In this document: positions 13,160 through 23,560 of the stretch, piece after piece
Layout: the number at the start of each line of letters is the position of its first letter
How positions within the stretch are numbered: position 1 is the first letter of the stretch
DNA from: Leptobrachium leishanense
Lineage: Eukaryota; Chordata; Amphibia; Anura; Megophryidae
Assembly (NCBI GenBank): GCA_009667805.1
Contig: RXON01001597.1
Span: forward strand, 20,278 to 84,277
Direction: 5' to 3'
Length of the DNA stretch: 64,000 nucleotides
The notes under the pieces: model-generated
Told to the model about the DNA's origin: nothing
Databases searched by the model: none
The model's input: the letters and a program-made list of their open reading frames with translations, nothing else
Position numbers and translations under genes: made by a program

Positions 13160-14033
13160 GTCTGATTGAGCTCATCCGGGGATCCTTGGGGCCGGCGACT
13201 CTGAGGTCGTATGCTGGGGTCTGGTGTGATTGGTATGGGGTTGCCCTTTCGGAATCGGGGGTTTTGTCTTCAGCTGATCGGCTCACCGCTACCTTTGTCT
13301 TCTTGAATAGGCTCCGCAGGGAGGGTAAAGCATGTGCGACTGTTGAGAGGTCGCTGGCTGCTTTGTCCTTTCTGTTTCAGTCCCTGGGTTGGGAGGATGT
13401 TTCTCATCAGTTTCTGATTCGTAGGATTGGTTCGGGGTTGGAGCTTGGAGCAAGTTTGCGATTGGCGCCGTCCTCTCTCTCGATGGATATATTGGAAGGT
13501 TTGCTGGACATGTTGCCGTTAATTTGTTCCTCTATGTTCGAAGTTGTGTTGTTTCGGACGGCTTATGTGGTTGGGTTATATGGGGCTTTGCGTATTGGGG
13601 AACTTGTTGCCCCACGGGTGGGTTCCTCTTCCGCTCTTATTTTTTCTGATGTTTGGTTATCTGTGAGGGGTGTTCATATGTGGCTGAGGCGCTCTAAGTC
13701 TGATAGGGGGCTGAGGTTTGTTTGGTGGGACATGGTGGTGCCTCGTGTCCCATGCGGTGTGTTTCCGAATATGTCCGTCTTCGAGGGCCTACTCCAGGTT
13801 CTTTTTTGGGGCACCAGTCAGGCTTGGCTTTGACTCGTTTTCAATTTGTCAGTGTTTTCCGCTTGTCTCTGCAGCATCTAGGTCTTCCTGCGGTGCAGTT
13901 TTCAGCGCATTCCTTTCGTATTGGAGCAGCTACTGCGGATGCGGGATCGAGTCTTTTGGAGCAAGACGTTATGAGGGTGGGTCGTTGGTTGTCGGCTTGG
14001 CATTGCAGTTATGTTCGTCCTCATTTGTTGTAA
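13160..14033 (+). pseudogene. Ngaro tyrosine recombinase
   Basis: The N-terminal core-binding region (LIELIRGSLGPATLRSYAGV) is followed by the catalytic domain. It shows GLYGALRIGELVAPR with the first Arg, LRRSKSD with the Lys, and after a frameshift near 13755 HSFRIGAATAD with His and the second Arg, then GRWLSAWHCSYVRPHLL with the presumed nucleophile Tyr. All residues of the R-K-H-R-Y set can be found, but in two frames, so the copy is inactive. The enzyme would integrate circular cDNA without making a target duplication. Confidence 0.92.
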
Positions 14034-14099
14034 TTCTCGTTTCTCTTGCTTGTTTATCTTTGTGCCTGTTTTTTTCGCTTAGGTTCTCCCTTTGGCACG

Positions 14100-14734
14100 G
14101 TATGGATTGTAGGCCATTCTTTTGTCCATTGGGCAGGGCGACAGGCTTCAGTTCGTCCATATGGCGGTGAATTTAAGCAGGCATGGGATAGGCATAAGGC
14201 TATCCTAAACAAAAGATAAATCCAGGTAAAGTATCCATGTAATTGGGCAGACTAGATGGGCCGAAAGGTTCTTATCTGCTGACATTTTTCTATGTTTCTA
14301 ATCTTGTTTATTCTCCTGACCATGTACAGGTTCGCTGGCGCGGTATTCGGGGTTTGCGGTGGTTGCAATTGTTCAGGGAGGTCTCATCTTTGCGCCGATT
14401 GCTGAGTGTCCCTTTCGTTCTCATAATCCATGCTGGGGGTAACGACTTGGGTCATTTACGTACAGTGGATCTGCTGCGTTCCATCCAGGAGGACCTCGTA
14501 CGTTTTCAGTCTTTGCTGCCCAGGGTTTTTCTGGTCTGGTCGGAGGCAGTTTTTCGGCCTGCCTGGTCTGCTTTGGGCGATGTGCATGCCCTTGAACATG
14601 CCCGCGCAAGCTTAACCACGCAGTGTCTTGTTTCGTAACTCGTTTGGGTGGTCAAGCTATTCGCCATTGCAAATTGGAGGATGTTAATGCTGCTTTGGTG
14701 CGTCCAGACTGTGTTCACCTTACTAATGAAGAAA
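14100..14734 (+). pseudogene. Ngaro SGNH hydrolase, N-terminal part
   Basis: Block I is VWIVGHSFVHW at 14100-14132, with the putative nucleophile Ser in GHS. After an insertion of CR1 3'-end sequence (14175-14300) the frame resumes with VQVRWRGIRGLRW. Block III is IIHAGGNDLGHL at about 14425 (GxND). Block V, with the catalytic Asp and His, is PDCVHLTNE at about 14708-14733. The frame is shifted near 14630. The hydrolase is cut at 14734 by the Penelope-like insertion and its last 26 codons appear at 23286-23363. SGNH esterase-like genes are known passengers of some Ngaro elements, but their role is not established. Confidence 0.85.
14175..14300 (+). mobile_element. CR1 3'-end fragment inserted in SGNH gene
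   Basis: The sequence GGGCAGACTAGATGGGCCGA, then GGTTCTTATCTGCTGACA and TTCTATGTTTCT, is the 3' terminus of frog CR1-type LINEs. It separates block I from the rest of the SGNH hydrolase and is therefore a later insertion. Confidence 0.75.
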
Positions 14735-15059
14735 GGAGCGGGATCTCAAGTGGATATCATGAGAGAAGAAAAGTTTATTCGGGGATAGCAAACCCCATAC
14801 AATTAAAAATGTAACGTTTCGACCCGAAGGTCTTAATCCTACATATTAACACAAGACCAAAAGCCTTCCCTATATACACCTTATCTGATCGCTCGTGATC
14901 ACATCTCATTAAGCAATAAAGCTATTAAAACATGTGCAGGGTATATAATTAAAGACAAAATTGGAAAATGCTAAATAATGTGACATTAAAAGAAAAACGG
15001 AGGGGTATATTCAATACTATAGTCAAACAGTTTTTTAACTTGCAAAAAGTTTTTTTTAA

Positions 15060-15782
15060 CCTCTCTGGTGGTATTCCCGAGTGTGACTCAGGGTTAAATT
15101 TCGCTACCGCGAACGGTAACCCCGAGCCACACTCGGGCTGTATACTTACCGCATCCTGCGCTCCCTTGCTGTCCCCCGCAGTGTGATCGCGGCTACTTGC
15201 TTCCTGGTAAGGCTCACTGCGAGTCATGAGATGCAGGGGGGCGGGACCAGGCAGCAAAATGTAAAAAATATATATATTTCACTGTAAAGTCCCTAACATG
15301 CAGTCATGAACAGCCACTAGGCGGCACTAACAGATCAGAAACAGGCCATACACATGAAGATCTCTTATATGAAAATATAATTATTGATAGACTGAATGCA
15401 TTATAAATGTTGCTGTATAAATAAGAGTGTACATAATTGAAATAATATATCATCCCAAGGATGTTTACACTGAGGCAATATGCGGAGACTAATATTGCAC
15501 CCTTGTTTTCTGAAAGATTTCAGTGTTTTTGGTTTGATTTTATTATTGAATATAATTTATTTGCATTATTTTGGATAATTATTTTTGGGATAATAAATTA
15601 TTATTTTGTGTTTCAAACTTTATCTGACTCCATGTGTTTACTTGACGCTCGCTTGCACGGATTTCAGGGAGTTATTCCTATGGAATACAGGCTTACTATA
15701 TAAAACAACACATTTCCTTTCCAAAAAAATTTAAACGCTTTTAGACACAAAATTTTGAAAAAATTAGACGCCGCCAGGGAGG
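15060..15782 (+). mobile_element. piggyBac-type MITE, complete (723 bp)
   Basis: The element is bounded by TTAA (15056-15059 and 15783-15786), with terminal repeats CCTCTCTGGTGG on the left and CCGCCAGGGAGG on the right. The inverted paralogue of the host PLE at 22877-22880 has a single TTAA at the same place, giving an empty site inside the same window. There is no transposase, so it is non-autonomous. Confidence 0.92.
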
Positions 15783-16059
15783 TTAATGAAACACCAAAGA
15801 ATATCTTTCACTTACAAGAAAGTTTTTTTTTTTTTAAAAGAAATTTTACATAAAGTTCTTTAACTTATAAAGAGGACAAATGCATATTTTATTTGTATCA
15901 ATACTAAATTATTTATGACCATATCATCTATAAAATGTCTGTATATGTCATAAGCGGGAACTGCAATCCCTAAGAGAGTCTTATGATGGGCCCATATGTT
16001 GTTTATAGCAGTATCTAAATCTCTATGTATGTGTACCGTGTTGATGTAATGGATGATGG

Positions 16060-17155
16060 ATTTGTTTGTCCATACATGGTGGAGATATATCGATGACGTC
16101 TTTGGAATTTGGAAGGGGAGTGAAACTGTTTTGATAACCTTCCTTAGAAATGAATCTGGCTAGCTCCAGTATACAATTCACTATGACGTCTAATCCATCA
16201 GAAATTAATTTTCTAGATCTCACCCTGAAAGTAGAGGGAGATCACCTTATCAGTGATCTATACGTCAAACCCACAGATAGAAATAGCCTTCTTCACTTCT
16301 GCAGTTTTCATCCAGAGTACGTTCAAATCCTTACCTCGTAGCCAGTATAGCAGAGTCATTAGAAATGTCACCAACCCCAATATCGGTGAAGTTAGATTAC
16401 AGCAAATGACCCAGAAATTTATAGATAGATGAGGAATATACACGATCAAAAACCCTGAATCACACTGCAATAATTTCACAATCGAAAGACAAAGGACAAA
16501 AAGAGTGTCGTATTCCCTTTGTGACGACATTTAACCAGGCAAGTAGATGGATTAATCAGGAGGTAGTGAGAAGACATTGGCAGATCCTACAGAAAGCGTA
16601 TAGTGAGATTCCATTTTTTCAAGTAGCTCCAATGTTTGCACATTAGAGAAATAGAAATTTGAGGGATTCCCTGATCAAGGAGGATGTTGCGTCATTTAAA
16701 AAGAACCAACAAAGCTTGCTAGCCCCCCGAAAACATAGGACTTTCCCCTAAGTTGTGCATCATGTAACGCCATCATTAGGGGCGACTCCCTTCTACATCC
16801 ACAGACAGGGGTAAAAATCCCTATCCGGGGGTTATTCGCTTGTGACTCCTCATTTGTTATTTATGTTTCAAAATGTCCTTGTGGACTCCTCTATGTAGGG
16901 GAAACAACCATGAGAGTGAAGGACAGAATTAGTAAACATAAATCGATTCGTACTAAACGACTAGAGTTACCAGTAGCGGAACATTTTCATACTTGCTCCC
17001 ATAGTGTAGCTCAATTGCGCTTTCAAGTAGTGGACCAAGTTCCACCTCTTAGACGCGGGGGCGATAGGACTCGCCTGTTGAAATGTAAACAAAAATAGTG
17101 GATACATAAATTAGACACCTTAAAGCCAAAGGGGTTAAATAGGGAATTTGACTTG
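16060..17155 (+). pseudogene. PLE reverse transcriptase / GIY-YIG endonuclease
   Basis: The catalytic box WWRYIDDVFGIWKG is at 16078-16120. After frame changes INFLDLTLKVEGDHLISDLY, then KPTDRNSLLHFCSFHPEY (16206-16320), is the PLE palm/thumb signature. A degraded linker contains CKCPCGLLYVGET-like coding at about 16865-16905 and RISKHKSIRTK, PVAEHFHTCSH (16925-17010), the GIY-YIG domain with its CCHH-type insert. The domain ends in WIHKLDTLKPKGLNREFDLN near 17150. Several stops are present. The N-terminal two thirds of the polymerase are missing. Confidence 0.88.
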
Positions 17156-17241
17156 AATGTATGTTTCTGAATTTTTTCTGATGCTTTCTCATTCAATGAA
17201 GATCTTTCTCTTTATCTCTCCAGAATGGCGGAAATTCCGTA

Positions 17242-17764
17242 GATACTCGAGTATAGCGCGACCCGAATATAACGCGATGGATAGATATTTATTATGGAAA
17301 TGAGAGAATACTCACGACTCGAATATAACGCGAGGAATTTTTTTTTACTGTACTGGTAAACAATTAAGATCCTTCCAGGTTCTCTTACCACAGTCCGGCG
17401 CCCCCTCAGGCCAGGCTCTAGAATGATTGCAGTTGTTACTAAGTGTGAAGCTGCCGGCCACTCATCTTCTTTACTAGTGATTAGATGGCTGGCGGAGGCG
17501 AAAGATTGGCTTAAACCAAGCGTGCCCTCTGGCCGTGATGGATCTCACCTCTCCCGAATCCGGGAGTTCCTGAAGTGTTTGCAAGCATCAGGGAGCCCAC
17601 ATTCACTTCAGCGAGACTACTGGGACTTCCGGGAGACTTTGGATCCAGAGCAAGGCAAGTTTTTTTTTTTTTTACACGCGATGGGAATGTCTCGAATATA
17701 ACGCGACCCCTCCAATTTTATGGTAAATTTTTGTCCCCAAAATCTAGCGGTATACTCGAGTATC
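17242..17764. mobile_element. mariner/Tc1-type MITE (523 bp)
   Basis: TA duplications (17240-17241, 17765-17766) flank inverted ends GATACTCGAGTATA and TATACTCGAGTATC. Subterminal CGAATATAACGCGA motifs are repeated near both ends. No transposase is encoded. Confidence 0.85.
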
Positions 17765-17826
17765 TACACATTAATGGGGGCTCCATGTGAAGGACATCCA
17801 TTACATCAATATGATACAAATACATA

Positions 17827-18730
17827 CAGGGTAATTCAAAGAGAAATCGAAAAGTCACTGCACGTTCGGTGACTTTCGTTCTCTTCAATTCGGTTCCTTT
17901 TGCCGATCCCATTTCGGTGACCCTGCGGTGTATTCAGCAAGCACCACAGGGTCCCCGAATTGCAGGGAAAGGCCGCCGCAAACCCGAGGAAAACAAACCG
18001 CAAAACCCAGCAAATGCACGCTGAAAACCCGCAAAAACATCTGGATTAACCCACCGAAAACCACGGAAAAACCCGAGCAGGAGCCGATCACACGCAGCGA
18101 AGGAGCCGGAAAAAGCCGACACCACAGACGAATGGAGTGAATAAATTAGAAAAACAGTTTGCTTGAATGTGTGAAAAGTGAAACGCTGTTTGCAAAGAAA
18201 CTACTGAGCGAAAATGTCTGAAATTTACATAAAATCCAATGAATGATAATAAAAAGGGCTGTTACCGAAAAAATAAGTAAACTAAAAAAATAAATAAAAA
18301 GCGGACTTTTTAAAACAAAAAAATCCAGAAAAATGCTTAAAATATCCCAAAAATCTATAAATAAAGAGACTCTTTTCTGCAGAATTTTATAATGGACGGT
18401 TTACTAGATATTGAATTAAAACGGGAATATTTTTAACATTAAAACCTTTGGGATTCGCCTAAATAAATCTGCCGCATGAAACCACAGGGCATTTCAGGAA
18501 CCTTTCACTGCTGGTTTGTGTTCTCTGAATAGACGAAGCAGTGCTTCTCTATGGGGATTCACTGCCCTCGAACAGGCACCGAACAGGCACCGTATGTACA
18601 GGCAATTCACCAGGATTTGGCGAATTGCCTTTTCTCTGGATAGCCGAATGGCCAAGAAAGGTAACCGAACGCGGATTTTCAGCGTTCGGTTACCTTTCTC
18701 CAGAAATTCGGATCTCTTTGAATAACCCTG
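17827..18730. mobile_element. TIR element, 904 bp, 3-bp ATA duplication (possibly Harbinger-like)
   Basis: The ends are CAGGGTAATTCAAAGAGA and TCTCTTTGAATAACCCTG, flanked by ATA (17824-17826 and 18731-18733). PLE copy 1 (15940-16060) reads straight through this site, confirming the insertion. The interior has hairpins around CGTTCGGTTACCTTTC. A 3-bp duplication suggests the PIF/Harbinger group, but no transposase is present. A lone end of the same type lies at 48303-48318. Confidence 0.75.
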
Positions 18731-19451
18731 ATAGAGATTTAGATACTGCTATAAACAACATATGGGCCCATCATAAAACTCTCTTCGGGATTGCAGTTCC
18801 CGCTTATGACATATACATACATTGTTATAGAGGATTGTGACGGAACCGTTCTCTTCCGCCTGTCCCTGCTCTCCAGATACCCCCTTACCAAGATCAGCCC
18901 GGCCTCTGAGTTGCTTGGAGCTCAGTGCCTCGAGCAGCCTGATCTGCAGCTCCAGACCTGCTGGGTCTGAACCTCTGCCTTGGAGCCTCTTTGCATTTCC
19001 GGAAGGCCACTCTGTGCCTTCTGAGGTTGAGTGTAGTGTAGCGTAGTTGAAGGAGACACCAGACGAGCTGTATGTTCCAACAGGATTCTCTCTTTATGGA
19101 AGATTTCACCAGATATTTATACAGGTTACAGCAACACAGATTCAAACTTCCCACCCACCCCAACCGTTCTGATTGGTTAGTTCCAAAATAGGGCTGTGCA
19201 ATTAATCGCAAAACAATGGCGATTTAAGCACATGCAATTTCTAAATCACATAAGGCTGGAATTTTATCTATTCATTCTATCGGCTCCCTGTAAGCTTCCG
19301 GCTGCATGGAGCTTTGGGCACTTGCAGGGGGAACCACGTGTACAGCCGCGTTCTCGCGGCTCGTCACGTGGTTCCCCCACGGGAGCGCCCAAGCTCCATG
19401 TCGCTGGAAGCTCACAGGGAGCCGAACACGCAGCGCAAAGAAGTGAGCTGG

Positions 19452-20083
19452 GGCAGTAATATATCCATGTGCTGGGGGCAATATCCATGAGCTGGGGCAG
19501 TTTATCCATAAGCTGGGGCAGTATATCCATGAGCTGGGGCATATCCATGTGCTGGGGCATATCCATGTGCTGGGGCAGCATATCCATGTGCTGGGGCATA
19601 TCCATGTGTTGGGGCAGTATATCCATAAGCTGGGGCAGTATCCATGTGTGAGCTGGGGCAGTATCCATAAGCTGGGGCAAAATCCATGTGCTGGGGCAGT
19701 ATCCATGTGTGAGCTGGGGGCAATATATCCACGTGCTGGGGCAGTATATCAATAAGCTGGGCAGTATATCCATGTGCTGGGGCAGTATATCCATGAGCTG
19801 GTGCAGTATATCCATGTGCTGGGGCAGTATATCCTTGTGCTGGGGCAGTATATCCATGAGCTGGTGCAGTATATCTATGAGCTGGGGCAGTATATCCATG
19901 TGCTGGGGCAGTATATCCATGAGCTGGTGCAGTATATCCATGTGCTGGGGCAGTATATCCATGTGCTGGGGCAGTATATCCATGTGCTGGGGCAGTATAT
20001 CCATGTGTGAGCTGGGGAAATATCCATGAGCTGGGGCAGTATATCCATGAGCTGGGGCAGTATCCATGTGTGAGCTGGGGCAG
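19452..20083. repeat. 21/24-bp minisatellite, part 1
   Basis: Tandem CCATGAGCTGGGGCAGTATAT (21 bp), mixed with variants CCATGTGCTGGGGCAGTATAT and longer ones carrying TGTGAGCTGGGG. Confidence 0.94.
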
Positions 20084-20086
20084 TAT

Positions 20087-20621
20087 CTGTCAGGAATCAA
20101 GCCTGTGCCCGCACCTAATCCCTGGCAAACCCTTATTCACCTGCCTATGTTTGTATGCAGGTTACAGGATCCCCTATATGGCTGTTCAGCTTCTGTTGTG
20201 GTGCCTACAGGTGTATGCCATTACTCTTAATGAAGCCTGCTTAAAAGAGGGGTCCACCCTTCCATCAGGGCTTCAACATTAATGTTTCTGGAAGTGCAGA
20301 CAACCAGTCCTGTCCCTGAAGCTCCCTACTATTGAACACGAATCCCTCCAGTGAGATACCCAAGTGGAACCCTGCTCCCAAGGAGAATCTCGCTATCAAA
20401 GGTACCCCGCTCTCAAGAATCCTCATTTTCAAGTGTACCCTGCTTTCCAGCAAACCCTGAAACCTGCATACAGTCTGTTGCCTGCCTGTTAGTGCTCATA
20501 GCAATTTCTATTTGTTTTTTTTATTCTTTAATACACCTTCAGTACCCTGTAACCTGTGTGACTCCTATGATCACTGCATCATGGGCTTACTTCACCCACC
20601 GTCGCACTCCCAACCTGACAG
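20087..20621. mobile_element. 535-bp TIR element inserted in the minisatellite
   Basis: Short inverted ends CTGTCAGG and CCTGACAG are flanked by TAT (20084-20086 and 20622-20624). Removing the element restores the normal repeat junction CAGTATCCATG, which occurs elsewhere in the array. The superfamily is not determined. Confidence 0.72.
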
Positions 20622-20624
20622 TAT

Positions 20625-21556
20625 CCATGTGTGAGCTGGGGCAGTATATCCATGTGTGAGCACAGTATATCCATGTGCTGGAGCAGTATATCCATGAGCT
20701 GGGGCAGTTTATCCATGAGCTGGGGCAGTTTATCCATGAGCTGGGGCAGTATATCCATGAGCTGGGGCAGTATATCCATGAGCTGGGGCAGTATATCCAT
20801 GAGCTGGGGCAGTATATGCATGTGCTGGGGCAGTATATCCATGTGTGAGCACAGTATATCCATGTGCTGGGGCAGTATATCCATGAGCTGGGGCAGTTTA
20901 TCCATGAGCTGGGGCAGTTTATCCATGAGCTGGGGCAGTATATCCATGTGTGAGCACAGTATATCCATGTGCTGGGGCAGTTTATCCATGAGCTGGGGCA
21001 GTTTATCCATGAGCTGGGGCAGTATATCCATGTGTGAGCACAGTATATCCATGTGCTGGGGCAGTATATCCATGAGCTGGGGCAGTTTATCCATGAGCTG
21101 GGGCAGTATATGCATGTGCTGGGGCAGTATCCATGAGCTGGGGCAGTATATCCATGAGCTGGGGCAGTATATCCATGAGCTGGGGCAGTATATCCATGAG
21201 CTGGGGCAGTATATCCATGAGCTGGGGCAGTATATCCATGAGCTGGGGCAGTATATCCATGTGCTGGGGCAGTTTATCCATGTGTGAGTTGGGGCAGTAT
21301 ATCCATGTGTGAGCTGGGGCAGTATATCCATGTGTGAGCTGGGGCAGTATATCCATGTGTGAGTTGGGGCAGTATATCCATGTGTGAGCTGGGGCAGTAT
21401 ATCCATGTGTGAGCTGGGGCAGTATATCCATGTGTGAGCTGGGGCAGTATATCCATGTGTGAGCTGGGGCAGTATATCCATGTGTGAGCTGGGGCAGTAT
21501 ATCCATGTGTGAGCTGGGGCAGTATATCCATGTGTGAGCTGGGGCAGTATATCCAT
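20625..21556. repeat. 21/24-bp minisatellite, part 2
   Basis: This continues part 1. From about 21280 the 24/25-bp form (CCATGTGTGAGCTGGGGCAG plus TATAT) is homogenised, whereas 20690-21240 is mostly the 21-bp form, showing two amplification phases. Confidence 0.94.
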
Positions 21557-21905
21557 GTGCTAATTGCAAATAAAATCGCAATATTCATTCAAAAAAATAA
21601 ATGATTATTTTGTCCATATTGCACAGCCCTATTCCAAGACCACTGCAGGTTTCCTTCAGGTCCTCTTCAGGCTTCACTTAGGTCCACTGGCTTTATGCAG
21701 ATGAAGTCTTGACCACACACAGTGATTTACATAACGCATTGTAAAGGGAATCAGATAGTGTTTGGCTGAGACAATGTGACTCCCAACCTCTCAGACATGT
21801 AAACAGAGAAACACAGTGAAAACCCTTTTGCCTAATCACAAGTTACTCAAAGTTGTTTACGTTCACACAAAACCACATTTCTACCCTCCCATTCACATCT
21901 ATAAC

Positions 21906-22575
21906 TATAAAATCGAATGTCCATCGCCGCGCAGCCAACAGAAACCCGTTGTGCAGCGTCGGACAGACGCTGGATGCACGCGCAGCCTCTACCAGTCGGC
22001 TGTGCGCGCATCCAGTAGAGGATGTAGGCCCAAGCCAAGCCGGGGACTCGCCTAAGCCTCGAGGCCGGCCAAGCAGTCTGCGACAGCCGGAGGACGGTCA
22101 CCGCTGGAGCTCAGGGCCGATGTAGGAGGATGTTACCTACACATACTCACCTCCATCGGCCCTTAGCACCTCCAGCGATGGCAGTCCTGTGCCCGCTCTG
22201 TGTCGGTCGCCGGTATGACGTCACGAAAGCCTTTGACCCAGGGTCAAAGGCTTCCGTGACGTCATACCAGTGACCAACGGAGAGAGGACACTGGAAGCAG
22301 GACTGCCATCGCTGGAGGAGCTCCAGGCCGATGCAGGTGAATATGTGTGGAACCGGTGGAGGACTCGAGGCCGATGTAGGTGAGTATGTGCTCTCCACAC
22401 CCACCCTGCTTGCTCGGCCGGCATCCAGGCTCAGGCGAGCCCCCGGCTTGGCTTGGGCCTAGAGGCCCAAGCCAAGCCGGGGGCTCGCCTGAGCCTGGAT
22501 GCCGGCCATACACACATATATGGGGGTTACAGGGTGTGTGTATATGTATGTATGTGGGCAGGCTTTATACCTAGT
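21906..22575. mobile_element. GC-rich foldback (snapback) insertion in the solo LTR
   Basis: This interval is absent from the LTR copy at 25138-25924. It is dominated by inverted repeats: 28-bp arms 22212-22239 and 22241-22268 around GGTATGACGTCACG with one mismatch, arms CTCCAGCGATGGCAGTCCTG (about 22170) and its complement near 22300, and a 45-bp perfect pair (22416-22507). AGGCCCAAGCCAAGCCGGGG also recurs at 22025. A related GC-rich core lies in the hAT MITE at 23561-23909. No coding sequence is seen. Confidence 0.7.
22416..22507. repeat. 45-bp perfect inverted repeat with 2-nt centre
   Basis: Arms 22416-22460 and 22463-22507 are exact complements around AG at 22461-22462. The arm begins GGCCGGCATCCAGGCTCAGG. 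It would form a very stable hairpin or cruciform. Confidence 0.95.
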
Positions 22576-23285
22576 ACAGGAATATAAGTATATTTAAAAC
22601 CAAAGCTACGCCATTTTACACTAAACTAAACTAAAACCAAACGATGTAAAATATATTTAAAATCACACGATATAAATGAACATAAAGTCTCTTGGGGTTT
22701 GAAGCATGGAGCGTTACGTCAGTTCCATGACAATGATATGGTCATAAATTTATTTAGTATTGATATAAAGAGGACAAATGCAGATTTTATTTGTAAGTTA
22801 AAGAACTTTTTGTAAAATTTCTTTTACTTACAAAAAAGTTTTTGTTTTTTTTAAAAAGGAATTCTTTGGCGTTTCATTAAAAAAAAAACTTTTTGCAAGT
22901 TAAAACTCTGTTTGATTGAATATACCCCTCCATTTTTCTTTTAATGTCACATTATTTAGCATTTTCCAATTTTGTCTTTAATTATATAGCCTGCACATGT
23001 TTTAATAGCTTTATTGCTTAATGAGATGTGATCACGAGCGATCAGATAAGGTTTATATATGGAAGGCTTTTGGTCTTGTGTTAATATGTAGGATTAAGAC
23101 CGTCGGGTGGAAACGGTACATTTTTTATTGTATGGGGTTTGTTATCCCCGAATAAACTTTTCTTCTCTCACGATATCCACTTGAGATCCTGCTCCTCTCT
23201 TCATTCGTATGTGCATAGGATTGGTGGTGTCCTCTTGAGCGGTGATCTCGTGGTAGTATGGTTGGGGCTCCCTCCTAGTGGCGAT

Positions 23286-23363
23286 CGCGGCACCTTGGAT
23301 ATGTTCAATGCCGGTTTGCAAGTGGGGATTGAGGAGGCGCTGGCTGCGGGGGGCGCAGCCTGA
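23286..23363 (+). pseudogene. Ngaro SGNH hydrolase, displaced C-terminal end
   Basis: The codons LDMFNAGLQVGIEEALAAGG, ending with a TGA at about 23363, match the end of Ngaro SGNH hydrolases (typically ...HLxxxGLDxFxxGLQ). They resume the gene interrupted at 14734. The roughly 80 bp between the PLE end (about 23204) and this segment are not clearly coding. Confidence 0.75.
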
Positions 23364-23560
23364 GGGATTAGTGGTGCTCAGGCTGTGGAAGTTATCCTGG
23401 CCAGCGGTAAATTGGAGGAAGTTGGAGCTCAAATGAGAAACTGGGAGAGGGGGGGTGGCTTCCTGATGTGGCTGACGGCGCACCGGAAGTTGAACTATGC
23501 GGAAAGGTTTTACCTGTCAGGGGCAGGGTACGCCCCTGCTGACAGTTGGGTTAAGTTTAC

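Larger units (their letters stand above)
14725..17239 (+). mobile_element. Penelope-like element copy 1 (Neptune-type)
   Basis: The 5' terminal region (14725-15055 and 15787-15935) is shared, in reverse orientation, with 22733-23204. It includes a degenerate hammerhead-like stretch around 14810 (ACGTTTCGACCC). Coding remnants follow: the reverse-transcriptase YIDD box and thumb (16075-16320) and a GIY-YIG endonuclease (16850-17150). A piggyBac MITE (15060-15782) is inserted in the terminal region. Confidence 0.85.
19189..21631. mobile_element. hAT-type element filled with a minisatellite (2,443 bp)
   Basis: The terminal repeats are TAGGGCTGTGCAAT and ATTGCACAGCCCTA. The 8-bp flanks are TTCCAAAA (19181-19188) and TTCCAAGA (21632-21639). 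It sits in the solo LTR. It has no transposase; most of its length is a 21/24-bp tandem array, itself interrupted by a 535-bp element. The left interior holds an imperfect inverted repeat around 19290-19430 (GGAGCTTTGGGCACTTGCAG ... CACGTGGTTCCCCC). Confidence 0.85.
18836..22732 (-). mobile_element. Solo LTR (about 0.78 kb) interrupted by a hAT element and a foldback insertion
   Basis: Read on the minus strand, it begins TGTCATGGAAC and ends GTTCCGTCACA (TG...CA). It is flanked by AGGAT (18831-18835) and ATGAT (22733-22737), a 5-bp duplication with one change. The PLE paralogue has TAGATGATATGG at this point. It matches the plus-strand LTR at 25138-25924 along its length once the insertions 19189-21631 and about 21906-22575 are removed. 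TATAAATA-like and polyadenylation-like signals are near 19105-19080. No internal retroviral genes accompany it. Confidence 0.82.
17767..23204 (-). mobile_element. Penelope-like element copy 2, inverted and split
   Basis: Three pieces (17767-17826, 18731-18835, 22733-23204) together are the reverse complement of copy 1 positions 14725-16060. They are separated by a 904-bp TIR element and by a solo LTR. The copy faces copy 1 in inverted orientation, and the pair jointly interrupts the Ngaro hydrolase gene. Confidence 0.85.

Noticed and set aside
18894..19211. Minus-strand frame of 105 codons near 19 kb
   Set aside because: It lies in the solo LTR and shows no protein motif.
19264..21588. Repeat frames such as HGYTAPAHTWIYCPSS and SWGSISM
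   Set aside because: They are translations of the 21/24-bp satellite inside a hAT element.
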